Below are positions 29,801-42,335 of a stretch of DNA of 64,000 nucleotides, one piece after another. The notes under the pieces are model-generated. The model made no database searches and was not told the DNA's origin. It was given only the letters and a program-made list of their open reading frames with translations. The DNA comes from Poecilobothrus nobilitatus. Its lineage: Eukaryota > Arthropoda > Insecta > Diptera > Dolichopodidae. Positions within the stretch are counted from its first letter, which is position 1. Each line of letters begins with the position of its first letter. The position numbers were made by a program, and so were the translations under genes. The stretch spans positions 210,602,965 to 210,666,964 of the forward strand of contig OX352774.1 of assembly GCA_947095535.1 (NCBI GenBank), read 5' to 3'.

Positions 29801-30039
29801 GTTAAGCATTAGTATAAAAAAAATAACAAGGTAATATAAAAAATCTAAAGTTTTTAAGGGCGCACATAATTTTGTAATGTTTTTTTAACTTTTTAAAATG
29901 TTAGAAGAAATTATAAAAACTCCATAACTTCTTTCTTCAATTTTAAGAAAACCCTATATATATATAATTAAAGAACAAGTCTTATATACACATATAAATA
30001 TGTACATAATGTTGCAACTCCAATTTTGATCTTTTGCTT
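23871..30039. other. AT-rich intronic DNA without recognised gene
   Basis: It contains homopolymer tracts and AT-rich text. ORFs at 23998-24180, 27216-27401 and 27424-27612 are compositional. A small island near 28205-28285 (TTCTCCCAATAG ... TTTTGGGAATATGGG) has a weak inverted repeat of unknown meaning. Confidence 0.5.
29450..29490. repeat. Short inverted repeat TAAGTACTTA
   Basis: Two copies of the palindrome TAAGTACTTA (ATAAGTACTTATATACAG, then TAAGTACTTACAT) lie about 20 bases apart. It is a minor hairpin-forming feature with no assigned role. Confidence 0.5.
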
Positions 30040-30490
30040 ACAACAAATGTGAACAGGTGTTTAGGTTATAGGTAACCAAAAATAACTAATTATCAATTTT
30101 TCTCCACTGATAGATTTTAAACAGATACAAACATTTTTTCTGGAGTAACTTATGCTTATTTTCAAAAATAATTTTTAAATTTGATAATTTAGACTAACAA
30201 CATTCTGAACGGGGGAATACGGATGAATCAACATTTTACAAGATCTTGGTTTCACTTAACAGTCAATTCAAAAATATTATCTGTCTTTTGACGTTTTTAA
30301 ATGGAAAAAATATTTAGCAGAACTTGAGATACAAATACATATTTGAAATTATGCTCTTTTTCAAATTTTCCGAAACTGTAGCTCCATAATGAGTAGAACT
30401 GCATAAAGAAGTCATCATATTCATGGTTGAAATTCAATTGCTACATTCAACAGACCAATGGACGGACAGAGTAAAACGAATAATAAGATT
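30040..30490 (-). mobile_element. Decayed family B-related element, inverted
   Basis: Degraded counterparts of family B core blocks are visible in reverse order on the + strand: ACAGGTGTTTAGGTTATAGG (compare ACCTGTAACTTAGG), GGAGTAACTTATGCTTATTT, GTAGCTCCATAATG (compare CATTACGGAGCTAC) and ATGGACGGACAGAGT (remnant TCCG tract). It is older than the copies at 38.6 and 43.9 kb. No coding capacity. Confidence 0.55.
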
Positions 30491-32303
30491 TTTCTTAATA
30501 TTTAGAAAAAATGTGTTTAAATTACTAAAAAATTAAATGTAATGTAAAAATATATAAAATGTAAGTATGTATTTTATAAGGTAGTTTAAAAAGTATTAGT
30601 AGCTCTTGAAATTCAAATTGAAATAGGCATAATTCTTATTTAAATATTGTTTTATTTAGCAAAAAACAAATTTATGATGACATAATCTTAATGAAAATGA
30701 GAAATAATTTTCTATTAAATTATTTTACAATTTATAATTTTCTTTTTTTTTTCTCTGCTGAAAGTTTTCATTTCAATTGCTAATTAGGTTAAATAACATT
30801 AGATTAAATTAGGTTAATAACATTAATGTTCAAAGTAAATATATCTTGTCTTTTATTATAAAGATTAGATTAAGATAATGTGAGGACCGCAAAAAAATAT
30901 ATATTTTTGTTAAAAATTATAACCTTAAGTTTTATAAATACTACATTGAATATACATATATATAATTGCTATATTATATTCTGATATTTTAGAACGAGGG
31001 TGTTAATTAGACTTGAATATTTACCTTAATAGAAAAATTCAAGTAAACTGAAGATCTAGGTTGTTGTATATAATGGGTTGAGTATTCAATTAATGTTTAT
31101 AAAATTTAAGTTCTAAATGACATGAATATTATTAAACTTTTGCATTATTACAAGGCGATTATTTTGATTTTCAAATTAAGAAATTAAATACGTAATATGT
31201 ATGTATTATGAAATTAAATATGTAATATATATATATTATAATTAAATATGTAATATATATTTAATTTTAAACAAAAGAAAAAAAAACAATTTTAAGAACA
31301 AATAAATTAGTTGACGTTCTGATGTTTGAATAATATGATTCTTGCTTACCTATAGCGGATGCAAAAAATTTTTGCTTCTCAAATGTGCAAAAGGGACGGC
31401 GTGTCATGAATACGATATATATTTTCAACCAATTAAAATCTTACATCCAGAGGCATGCATCCCATGTGAACCCATTTTAAATTTTGATCATTTTGTATCT
31501 ATAAGTTAGCGAAGAACAAATTTTTATTTTAGCTCTATCATTTGAGGGCTATGAAAAAGCAACAATTTAAAAGTATGGGTAACTATTTTTTTAAAGCAAT
31601 TTTCATTAATTAAAGTTTTTAGTTAAATATAATATTCACGAATATGAAGAGAATGTTTTTTAAGTTTTGAGGTTTTTTTTTAAAATTTCTAATTTTATGA
31701 AATTTTGAATGTTAGTATGTATGTTAGTAATGTTGTATTCATATTTTTACCTAAAAACCTAAAATTTGTAGGTTTTGTATTTTTTCTGATTTAATTTGTT
31801 GCAAAACACTTAAGACTTAAACAGTATTAGACATAATTTTACTTAACAAAAATTAATTACTATTTCCAAAATTCAAATAGTCATTTTATTCACACCATAT
31901 ATAAATATTTGATATTTTTTTCTGCTCTTATTTTCTTCTTTCTCTATTTTTCACCAGAAAACCCCAGAAACAGAAATTGCAAATTAAGTTTAAATTTAAG
32001 AATAAGAAAAAAGGGATCTTTGTCGTAGCAACAATATGTCCGATGAAGCTTATAAACATTAAAAGCAAAGGATAATTTCCTGAATACATACTTTAATGAA
32101 ACTGTGAATATTTTAGCTGAATTAATGTCATTATTACTGTTATTAATTTAAAATTTAAAATTTGATTTTTTGCTTTTTGTTTTGTATTTTTTTCCTTATC
32201 TTGTATTTTTTTCCTTAGCTACAAAGTATGAATATTTTCGTCAAATGTTAATTAAGTTTTCCCAAGATATACTTGAAGTCAAATAATTAGAAAATTTGTT
32301 ACT
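30491..32303. other. AT-rich intronic DNA with one more complex island
   Basis: Around 31330-31560 the text is GC-richer (for example GGGACGGCGTGTCATG and CCAGAGGCATGCATCCC) than its surroundings and could be a transposon fragment. No reading frame or terminal repeat was established. A short tandem of AAATATGTAATATATAT text lies at about 31190-31262, and a two-copy TTGTATTTTTTTCCTTA repeat at about 32183-32220. Confidence 0.45.
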
Positions 32304-32932
32304 TATACAGGGTGTTCGAAACTCTATAAGGGTCACGAAGAACGGAGGTGATAGATAAGTTCATAATAACCAAAAAAAAAAAATTAAAGAGGGTAAGAGG
32401 GTATATTTCTAACGGTTTCCGAGATAACGGTCTTCAAAGTAATTTCATTAACTTTTTAAAGAAGTAACAATATCTTTGTCCCTGTTTATAACATAGAAGA
32501 GTCGTTCAAGTGTCGTTCATAGAAGATTCGTTCATGGTTATATTTAGATATTTATCTCGAAAACGGTAAAAGATAAGAGAAAAATGTATGATTTTAAATT
32601 GAAGCTGAAGGGATCGGTGATTTTGAAAATGAAATAAAATTGATACATTAATAGCGGTCTTTTAAGCAAAAATTAATGTTATTTTATAAAAACAGTGAAA
32701 AATATCAATACCACCTTGTAACTCTTCAACTATGAAAGATAAATAAAAGTTGGAATATTTGTATGAAAGCTTATAACTTTACCTAGCTACCGACACGAAT
32801 CTTCCTATGTTATACAGGGATGATATTACTTCTTCTTCTAGACTCCCTCTTCAGAACAATTTTTTGCTTTTTATGAACTTCTCTATTACCTCAGTTTTTC
32901 GTGACCTTTGAGTTTCGAACACTCTGTATATA
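32304..32932. mobile_element. Foldback/TIR element with TACAGGGTGTTCGAAACTC ends
   Basis: The left end TACAGGGTGTTCGAAACTC is matched by an inverted right end GAGTTTCGAACACTCTGTA. Similarity continues inward for about 60 bases (GGTCACGAA, GAGGT.ATAGA, AAGTTCATAA). A second inner pair is also inverted: CCCTGTTTATAACATAGAAG near 32481 and CCTATGTTATACAGGG near 32806. TATA abuts both ends, so a TA or TATA target duplication is possible. There is no transposase ORF. ACAGGGTGT ends are common on small non-autonomous DNA elements in insects. Confidence 0.72.
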
Positions 32933-35900
32933 CTGGAACAAAAATAATTATTAAAAAAAAAAAATTACAAAACTAAAAATGAAAATGAAAATTTTAATTA
33001 TAAAATTTCTTTCAGCACTTAAAATTATATACAGATTTTACAATTAATTTTGTATCTTGTCGTTAAATTTAAAGGTGAACAATAACACCAAATTATAGGT
33101 ATATATATTTTATTCAAAATATCATCAAATTTAAATGTAAATAAAAGTAAAATGGGGTTTAATGTAGAAAAAGAACAAAGGCGAACGAAAATAAATTGTT
33201 AAGGAAATATAAAAAAATTAAAAACTAAAAAAATAAGATAATTTTTCTTTGATAAAATGTTTCATTTTGATACGACAACCTGTAAATACCTATTTATTAT
33301 AAAAAAAAATCTCCTTTTAGGTGATTCTTATGTTTAAAGGCAACTAGTTGAAATTTAATATTTAACAAACATAGATTATATGTACTTAAAATTTTCATAT
33401 TTGTAAAATCCAATGTAAAATATGAAAAAGGATGTTTTTTTAAAGGATTTAAAAGATTTAAAGTATATCCTAATCTAGGGAAAATGAATAAAAAAAAAAA
33501 CCGGGACGAAAGGAAAAAATAATACATTTCATATTTTTTTTTCACTTATTTACGCTGGAGTTACCAAATAAATAGAAATTCATGTTTTTATATTTCATCG
33601 AAAGAAATTAGGTGGTTTAGCCTAGCTTATTTTTTTTATGTATACATTTTACGAGTATGTTTAAACATTTTTTTTTTAAATGTATACCATAATAATAAAT
33701 GATTTTGAAGGACGCTCATTTTGGCATAATTGCCAAATGCATAATTATGGTTTTTTCTTTTAATACATTTTATTTACATATGGTTTGTAAGGTTTTAAAA
33801 TCGTTGCCGATAAAATTACCGAAAAGATTTTAAAAAATGAAACTAGTACAGCCATCTTATAAGTAAAAATTTTCTTTATACTTATAAAGATATATTTTAG
33901 TTTTATTTGTAAAATTTCAGTCATATTTCGATTATTAATAATTATAAGCTGAGCTATGATATACTAGGTGGTTAAGTAATATTATCAAAATATATTACAA
34001 AAAATATTACATATAATATACACTCGTAATAATAAATCTTGTTTAAAATATTCTAAAATGAAATTGAGATTATGGAAAAGAACATTTCATTGAATTTCTA
34101 ATAAAGAAACACTATTATTAAAAATTGTAATATTTTAACGATGGTTAAGGAGAATACACCCATTTGAACTTCAATAGAAACTTTTCCAGAACATAATAAA
34201 ATTTTATTAAAATCAGTCAACTCTTTCTCAACATTAATGTATCAATCTTTACAAAATCAATGTAATTTTTTTCAATTTTAATAAAAAATCTTTGAATTCT
34301 AAATAAAACAATTTCAAGTAATGTTATGTGCAATTGTTATGTGCAAATGTTATACGCCGATTAATACTAACGTCTTTAAAGGATAATAATTTAACTCTGA
34401 AAATTTGAGGTACTAGTTCCTATTTCCTAAAATATTTCGGCCTCCCAAAAAAAACTATGCTTTTATAGAAATTTTTTTAGGAATTTATGGTCATTATGGT
34501 TTTAGTAGATAGTATGGTAATTTGTTGCTTGCAAATTACCCAAATATGTAATTATGGTGCTCAAAACTGGAAATGTTAAAAAAATTCACTTGAAGAATAA
34601 AAAAATTAAATAATTTTAATCATAGTGTTCTTTAAATTTCAAATTAAATAAATTATTTATTTTATATTTATTAAAATCTGTTGGGACAATTACTCTACTT
34701 GTTTTTGAACCTAAACAAAAAGAAGCTATTTAAAGATAAATTTAATACAAACATTTATATTTAATAATTTTTTAGCTAAAATTTGATGAAATTAATTAAA
34801 AAACAAAATTATTTTTAAAATATTCTAAATTTACTTACAAATGTTAATGTATTATGCTGATTGTTATAAGTTAATAATATACATATAGATGTATATATAT
34901 AACCTATCTTTAACCATAAAAATAGACAAAATAAATTAACAGAAAAAAAAACAAAAAGTTTGAAAATAATTTTGGAATGAAATTTTATTATAAAGTTAAA
35001 AAAGAAAACCACACAAAAAATCTCCATGGTACATTTTACGAATTATTGACCTAAATATTTTTAAAGTTTATTTTTATTCAATTCTTTAGTCTGTTTTTAT
35101 ATTATTAACCTTTGTATTACACAAAAAAAAAGAAAACAAATATTTTATTTCCATTTTCATTTATTTTTTAACATTAATTTGTTCGTCTTATAAGGTTTCC
35201 ATTTATTTTACGGTTTAAAGCATTTTTATTTCTTTTTAAAAAAAAAAAAGTATAAAATAGAAAAATGGTGTAAATATATCCCAGACATAAAGCCACAATT
35301 AGTGTTAACTTTAACATTGGTATTCAGTCATTTCTCTGATTAAAACATCTAAGAATATAGAAGGAAATTTTAATATAAAAGTTATTCTCAATAGCAGAAT
35401 TATACGGCAATAATACTGAAATTAAATGATTCTCAGCTAACTGCTCGACAAAATTAATCAATTGGAAAAATTTAAGTGATATTTTGAATCCCCAAAATAT
35501 TTAGTTAAGAAAAAGTTTGTTAGTTTTCCCCATATGATTTTTTTTTTGAATTGTTATTAGTAATAATTATGCCGTAATTTGTTTTAAAAACGACTCAGAA
35601 TCATCTTGAATTATACTTAAACCTAATCTAACGATTTATAAATTTTATTATCACAATCTATATTTACTCCTGAGTTGTGTATCCTTATAAATTTAAACAT
35701 AACTTTTGTTTCAACTTATATTTCAATTTTTGAATTGTATATTATGTCTATAAAAATGAAACTGTCTATATGTGTATAATATAAACTTATATATAAACAA
35801 AATGATGATAAATTAATACAATTTTCAAATATTCTTAAGGTATGTAATCCTTTGATCCTGTACTGGTATGTGGTAAAAATTTAATATAATATTTTACCTG

Positions 35901-38629
35901 AAAAAATTTCAAATATAGAATCAAAACAAAAGAAAACATAAAAATAAAAAATTCTTTTAGATTTAGAAAACAAAACATTTACCAATATAATTTATATAAC
36001 CACTATAAAAAAAAAAATCCTTAAAATCCTTAGATAAAGTTAATTTTGAAAATTATTTTATTTAAACAAAAAAAAAAAAAAAATATAATATTGTAAAAAC
36101 TTTTTTATTTTCTTTGGAAAATTATTTACCTATGTAAATGTGGCTAACCATTAAAGATGAATTTTCGATTAAATTAAATTATTTATTTTACCACAAATTT
36201 TGTGTTGTTTTTATTTTGTACTTTTAAATAGAAGAGAAAATTAAATTAATTAAAAAAAAAAAAAAAAATTAAATTTAATACAATTTTATTAAGTTATAAA
36301 TATACATACAGAGTGTGCTGTGATAAATGGAAAATGCAAGTAATAGGTAGAAGAGGAGGTTGGAAAAAAAAATCTAGAACACGTGTCTGTTTGTTTGAAT
36401 TGTTCATAAGATCCGGAGAGTAGATACATAAAGATCCCATAAAATTTTTTTTCAGTTATTTATTTGAATAACTTTGAAAATTTATAATGAAATTTTGAAA
36501 AAGAAAATATTTATATTCATTTTACTTATTTATAATAAATAAATTAAGCAATTTATTAAGAAATTAATACATAGGTATGATCACATACTAACAGTTGAAT
36601 CGTTTAAAAAAAATGCTCTGGTAAGATATTTTATTTTAGGTGCGTTTCGTTCTTTAACGCTATTTGACTCTTCAGTAGGTGCGTAGTATTGTTGAACTGC
36701 CTAAATAACTTCTAGTTTAAATTTTCGTTTAGTCTTACACTTAAATAGTCATTAGTCAGTACAGTCAATAGTTACTATACTGAAATAGTCACTTAGCCTT
36801 ACACTGAAATAGTCACTGACTATAGTCAGTATAGTCTTATAATGAAATTTTATATAAAATCATCTATGTTTAGTATAAAACTAATCGAAAACTAATCGAA
36901 AGAATCAAAAAGGAATTTTATTTTAGAGCGTTAAGCATATAATCTGCTTGTTTAATCTGCTTATTCTAGACTATTATTTTTTAGTCTTATATTTTAACGT
37001 CCCAATTTGTAAATCGAAAAAATTTGAACCATTTTCAATATTTCTAACTATGATTAACTATGATATTGAAAATTGAAAAAACTATGCTTAGTATCGTAGG
37101 TATTTTTAATTTGATCAGAAATTTGATCTTCGTCATTCGAACTTTTTAAATTGAGATTATAAATAAAAACAAAAAAATTTTTTTTTTGTTATTGATGTGG
37201 TAATCCTTAAAAGAAAATGAGAAATTCTTAATTCTTTTAGGTATAAAGAATATTTTGAGCAGGTAGGGTTACCATCTCATTGTGTAGTCAAAACAATGGA
37301 ATGAACAACTTAACAGATTACTCAATGTTTAAGTATAAATATAAGTGAAGGATCTTCAAAATGAAAATGTTTTTTTTTCTGTTACTGTGAATAGATTAGA
37401 ATAGAGTTTTACTGAACCTTGCATTATGCTTGCATTGGTTTGCATTGGTTTCGAATATTAATCCTTAAAAGTACTTATAAAGTTTGAAATAAAAACTAAT
37501 TAAAATATAAATATCGAGTCATTATTAAAATGTGCAATCACATTATTACTTTGTATATATTATAAGTATTTGTTATTTTTTTATTAAAATTAAAATAAGA
37601 ACAAAATTCAATTTAAAAATATAAATGAGCACAACATGTTGCATGTCGCATTTTGCCTTTAAAATACAAAAAAAAAATAAAAAAATTTCATTGCATGTTT
37701 CATAATAAAGATTTTGTTAAAATGTTGATTTTTTTTCCTCTAGGTATTCATATAAAATTTCCGTTATTTGTTAAATACTTTAGTTAAATGATAACTAAAT
37801 TGTTTTGTGCACGAATTCTATCAAGGCAAATTTCTCAGAAGAATTAAGAAATTTCTCAAGAAAATTAAGTAAAAATCTTAATTATTATTATGTCAAGACT
37901 TCTTTAAAATGAAATTTTAAATAACCATTGTCCTTCAATATATGTTTATTGAAGGTTAAGCCTCAAAAATTCCAAAAATAATTATCCTATTCTAATTGAT
38001 ATGTAAAATGAAACATCGTTATGGTAGTGATTGAACAAATCATTACAATTTTAAAATATGTCTACAAACAAGTCTTAAATTTAATCTCATGTAAAAAATA
38101 CAGGAATAATAGGACTTTTAATGAACAACTAATCTGAAACTGGCCAATGAGGTTGTTGTTCTCTACCCACATTCTATTTATATTTCTATAAATAAGTTAA
38201 TTATTTGACATTTTTGTTTTAATATAAGATATTTTATACTCCTGAAGTATTGAAAAAGATTTCAATACATCCAAATAAAAAAAAATATATTTTGAGCCTG
38301 TTTAAGTTAATAGAATGTTCCTGAGAAATTTAATCAACAGTTCTATATTAAAAAAGTGTTGATGAGTAAATGAAAAATGATAAAATTAAAATCTTAACAC
38401 ACTGTTTAAATTCTAATGCATATATTGTAGACTGTGAACAAATAATCAATTAAAAAAACAGACTTTAATGCTTCATACTTATATTAAAAGGTGAACAAGA
38501 AACATCTATAAAGGATAATTACTTTAACATTATAGAGGACGAGTAAAATAAAGACAAAAAAAAAATGGAATCTGGTTAATGAACTTTACTACCATTCGCC
38601 TTCGGATTTTTATATTTTATATCCTTTTT
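32933..38629. other. AT-rich intronic DNA without recognised gene
   Basis: Homopolymer-rich AT text. ORFs at 33297-33545 and 34815-35027 (- strand) are Phe/Lys/Leu-rich and low-complexity. A GC-richer patch at about 36310-36430 (starting CAGAGTGTGCTGTG) may be a transposon end fragment but was not resolved. A short tandem region at 36730-36845 is listed separately. Confidence 0.5.
36730..36845. repeat. Irregular tandem/inverted AATAGTCA-AGTATAGTC repeat
   Basis: The words AAATAGTCA, CTTACACT(T/G)AAATAGTC, GTCAGTA and TATAGTC recur several times in about 115 bases, including the palindromic GACTATAGTC. The region looks like a decayed simple tandem. No role is apparent. Confidence 0.5.
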
Positions 38630-38680
38630 AGCACATTTCCAAAAAAATTTTGAAAAAATGTGCTTATTAGTTTCACTCTG

Positions 38681-38720
38681 TCCGTCCGTCCGTCCGTCCG
38701 TCCGTCCGTCCGTCCGTCCG
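38681..38720. repeat. (TCCG)10 microsatellite
   Basis: Ten uninterrupted TCCG units followed by TCTG. It corresponds in position to the shorter (TCCG) tracts of the family A copies and to a two-unit remnant near 43949 in the second family B copy, so it is an element-borne tract that varies in length between copies. Confidence 0.9.
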
Positions 38721-38819
38721 TCTGTTTACAAAACTTCTACACCGTTAAAGATAGAGAAAAAAAATTTTAACCATAGGTAGGTCTCATAAAAAAAATAATT
38801 TTGTGGAACAACTTTTTCA

Positions 38820-40300
38820 TGTAGCCCCCCCCATTACGGAGCTACACCCCCTCAAACTTTGAAAAAGTCCTATTTTTAAATGCATATATCTTATGTTCCG
38901 CTCAAGATTTTTTCAATCTGAAAACGTCATTCGACAGGTATTTCTTTTATCTTTGTAAATTAATATCAAAATTATACAATTTTTTTAAATTTAGTATTTA
39001 AATTTACCGTTATGTTAGAACCAAATTTTGCATGATTTTTCTACTTTCATAACTCCGGCACGCTTCTAGATACAAGCTTGAAATTTTGAGGCAAGAAAGA
39101 ACTTTTAGAATTAGTATAAGTTTGCTCAGAAAATTTTTTCGGACCACCCCCTGTTTATGAGCTATTAGGGCTTAAAAATTGAAAATTTGCTATTTTTAAA
39201 CACCTGTAACTTAGGAACCTGCACACATTTTACTTCTGCAAGATGTAAAAATTAAAGCTACAATAATATATTTTTACGTGTGTGAAAGGTTTATTTTAAT
39301 TGTAAAGGGTTCCAAAGTTGCAGCTCTTCAAAATTGTAAAAAAGCCCCATTTTCAGATGTATATATCTCGGGCTCTGCGTAATAGTTTTGCAATCTAAAA
39401 CCGGCAGAAGATCGAAAATTTTATTATCTATATAAAACAATATCAAAATTATGTAATATTATGTAATTTACGATTTAAATTTACCGTTATGTGAAAACCA
39501 CATTTTGCATGAAATTTCTTTTTTCATAACTCCGGCACCCCTTTAGATAGGAACCTGAAATTTTGAGACAAGAAAGAACTTTTAGAATTAGTATAAGTTT
39601 CCTCAGAAAATTTTTTGGTAACGCCCCCTCTTTAAGAGTTATTACGCCTCAAAAATTGAAAATTTGCTATTTTTAGACACCTGTAACTTAGGCACCTGTA
39701 AAAATTTTTCTTCGGCAAGACATGAAAATGAAAGCTACAATAATATATTTTTACGTGTGTGAAAGGTTTATTTTAGTTGTAAAGGGTTCCAAAGCTGCAG
39801 CTCTTCAAAATTGTAAAAAAGCTTCATTTTCAGATGTATATATCTCGGGCTTTGCGTAATAGTTTTGCAATCTAAAACCAGTAGAAGATCGAAAATTTTA
39901 TTATCTATATAAAACAATATCAAAATTATGTAATATTTTGTAATTTACGATTTAAATTTACCGTTATGTGAAAACCACATTTTGCATGAAATTTCTTTTT
40001 TCATAACTCCGGCACCCCTTTAGATAGGAACCTGAAATTTTGAGACAAGAAAGAACTTTTAGAATTAGTATAAGTTTCCTCAGAAAATTTTTTGGTAACG
40101 CCCCCTCTTTAAGAGTTATTACGCCTCAAAAATTGAAAATATGCTATTTTTAGACACCTGTAACTTAGGCACCTGTAAAAACTTTTCTTCGGCAAGACAT
40201 AAAAATGAAAGCTTCAATAATATATTTTTACGTGTGTTAACAGCTTTTCTTAGTTATATAGGATTCCGAACTTACGGCCCCTCAAAATTTCAAAAATGTC
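38820..40300 (+). repeat. Three tandem copies of a ~477-bp unit inside family B
   Basis: The block CACCTGTAACTTAGG starts at 39201, 39678 and 40155, exactly 477 bases apart each time. Other blocks (ATATCTCGGGCT, CATAACTCCGGCACCC, AGAATTAGTATAAGTTT) recur at the same spacing. The second and third units are nearly identical, while the first is more diverged and closest to the single unit of other copies. This points to a recent unit duplication. Confidence 0.85.
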
Positions 40301-41458
40301 CTATTTTCACATTTTTTCTTATTACATGAAATTTTCAAATTTTTGTGTAAGTCACAATTCTAAACAATTTGTATTGAGTTTTGGAAATGTGCGCTTTTAA
40401 AAACCGTTGGTTTACATTCTACCTTGTTTTTTTTAATTTTACATTAAAACCATAATTAATTAGTAAAATGTTAAGTGTATTTTTTTTTGTAGCGCACCTT
40501 TTGGAAAATAAAAATTTTTTATATACTTGAAACAAAATAAATATGTATAAAAAAAAAGAAGAATCTGAACATATAAAAGTGTTGTTCAATTTAGTTGTAG
40601 ATATTCCATGATTCATTTCTTTATTTTATTAGAGCAAAAGTTGCTATTCTCAAAAAAGGAGAAAAAATCTAAAATAAAAGAATTATAAATTCAGGATGAA
40701 ACTAAAAGTCTTATAAAGTTATAAGTAAATGTTAACATTTTAACAAAAAAATAATTGGAAAGATTTTTCAGGTTTTTAATTTTCGATGTTATTTTAAGCA
40801 TTGTTTTGTTTTCAATTTGATGTTTGTTTTTGTTTAGATGTCTGGAATATAAATTCATTATTTATTTAAAGTAATCCTTAAAAAAAAAAACAAAATAATC
40901 AAAGTGTTTCTGATTTTTTCAAAATACAGGGAAATTTTAGTGTAATTGTAAACTTTAAGTCTTTGAAAAAAAAAAGTGTAAAGAGAAATTTTCATTTGTT
41001 ACAAAAATTATTTAAAATTAATAGTAGGTAGTAACTTTATGTTTTGAATATCTTTTTTAAAGTAAAATTTAATTTTTGTAAATGAAAAACTAGTAGAAAG
41101 ATTCTGAAGTGAAAATTTCCAATATTCTGTTTACATTTATATAAGTAACTCTAAGCAACATTCTCTGTCTGTTAAATTTCCTGTAAATGATATCATTTAA
41201 TTTAAAAATATCCTAGAAATTTTTTATTTTTTTTCTTGTTGTCAAAAGTGCAAAATGAACGATCATTTTTTACACAGGAAAAATTTATATTGAACTGCAT
41301 ATAATTAAAATAATTTAAATCTTGAATAATTTTGAAAAAGTTTCACTACTTACTTATTACTTACTACTGGATCTTCTTCAACACTTTTACCTTATCTCTT
41401 AAAACTAATTATGTCTTGTACCTCTTTTTATAATTCTAGAAAGAGACTAGTTACGCGA

Positions 41459-41476
41459 TATCCTGAATTCAGGATA
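41459..41476. repeat. Perfect 18-bp palindrome TATCCTGAATTCAGGATA
   Basis: A fully self-complementary 18-mer in otherwise ordinary AT-rich DNA. It could be a dimeric protein binding site or chance; nothing around it decides. Confidence 0.6.
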
Positions 41477-42239
41477 AATAATTATAATTCTGTAGTATAG
41501 TATTCATATTATAAGGTTTTTAGCTGATAGTATTCATATCATAAGGGTTTAAATAAAAAAAAGAATAATGTGGTACAACACATTGCTTCCTACACCATAT
41601 TTTTGTTATTCAATTATAAGGCAATTTACACTATGTTTTCAAATTTTAATAACTAATTCTGTTTAATTAAACATCATTTTAGTTTCAAATTATTTTATAA
41701 CAATATTTTTCTTGAACCTAATAAACAATAATCTATACTATACTTTTAAATAGTAGGTATAATTGTAGGTATAAATGTTTTTCTTCTTTTAAAAAGTAAA
41801 AAATGTTCATTCAAAATCAGATAGAGAATCAGATCAAAAACTATAGAGTTTCGAGAAAGTAACAAGAGAATGTTTTGTAATAAATTGTAAGAAGTAGGTA
41901 TTTTTTGGTAAACTTAACTAGATTTTAATATTTTCCTAATAAATTTGAATTATCTTTGAATTAACTAGATTATAATTGAAATATCTTAAAAGTTTATATT
42001 TATAATGCTTATATATGTATATATGAAATCAGAAATTTTTCCAATTGTTTCACTTTTGATTTATTTTATCCACTGACATTTATATATACTTTTGTTTGAC
42101 TGTCAATGTTATTATACACTATATTACTATATTACGTTAACTGTCATTTACTGTCAAAAAACATCTACATGATAATAATTTTCCACAACTAAACTTTCAA
42201 TTTAGAATTATATAACTTTTTTTTTTTTTATGCAAGGGT

Positions 42240-42335
42240 AGGTGCGAATTATCGAAAGACACTAAAGTCAAGTGGAAAGAGCAGAAATTCTCTATGAGAG
42301 TGTGAGGCTATAATTCACTAAATACCACCTCCCTT
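42240..42335 (+). repeat. Possible tRNA-derived SINE relic
   Basis: The text AGTCAAGTGGAAAGAGC resembles an A box (TRGYNNAGTGG-like), and GTGAGGCTATAATTCAC about 45 bases later occupies the place of a B box but is degraded. Between them TTCTCTATGAGAG forms a small stem. No tail or target duplication was found. Confidence 0.3.

Larger units (their letters stand above)
38630..40440 (+). mobile_element. Family B element with internal 477-bp tandem repeats
   Basis: The left end has GCACATTTCC ... AAAAAATGTGC followed by (TCCG)10 at 38681-38720. Near the right end TTTTGGAAATGTGCG (about 40380-40394) mirrors the left GCACATTTCCAAAA. Similarity to the shorter copy at 43897-44512 runs past this to CTTGTTTTTTT, so the right boundary is approximate. 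The interior shares blocks with family A (GTTACGGAGCTAC/CATTACGGAGCTAC, TTTACCGTTATG, ACACCTGTAACTT). There is no transposase ORF. The short ORF at 40141-40329 is part of the repeat and begins at a non-AUG codon. Confidence 0.78.

Noticed and set aside
36310..36430. Transposon end starting CAGAGTGTGCTGTG
   Set aside because: GC-richer than its surroundings, but no inverted partner, target duplication or second copy was found.
38681..38720. CRISPR-like or satellite array from the TCCG run
   Set aside because: It is a plain tetranucleotide microsatellite carried by a transposable element; there are no spacers.
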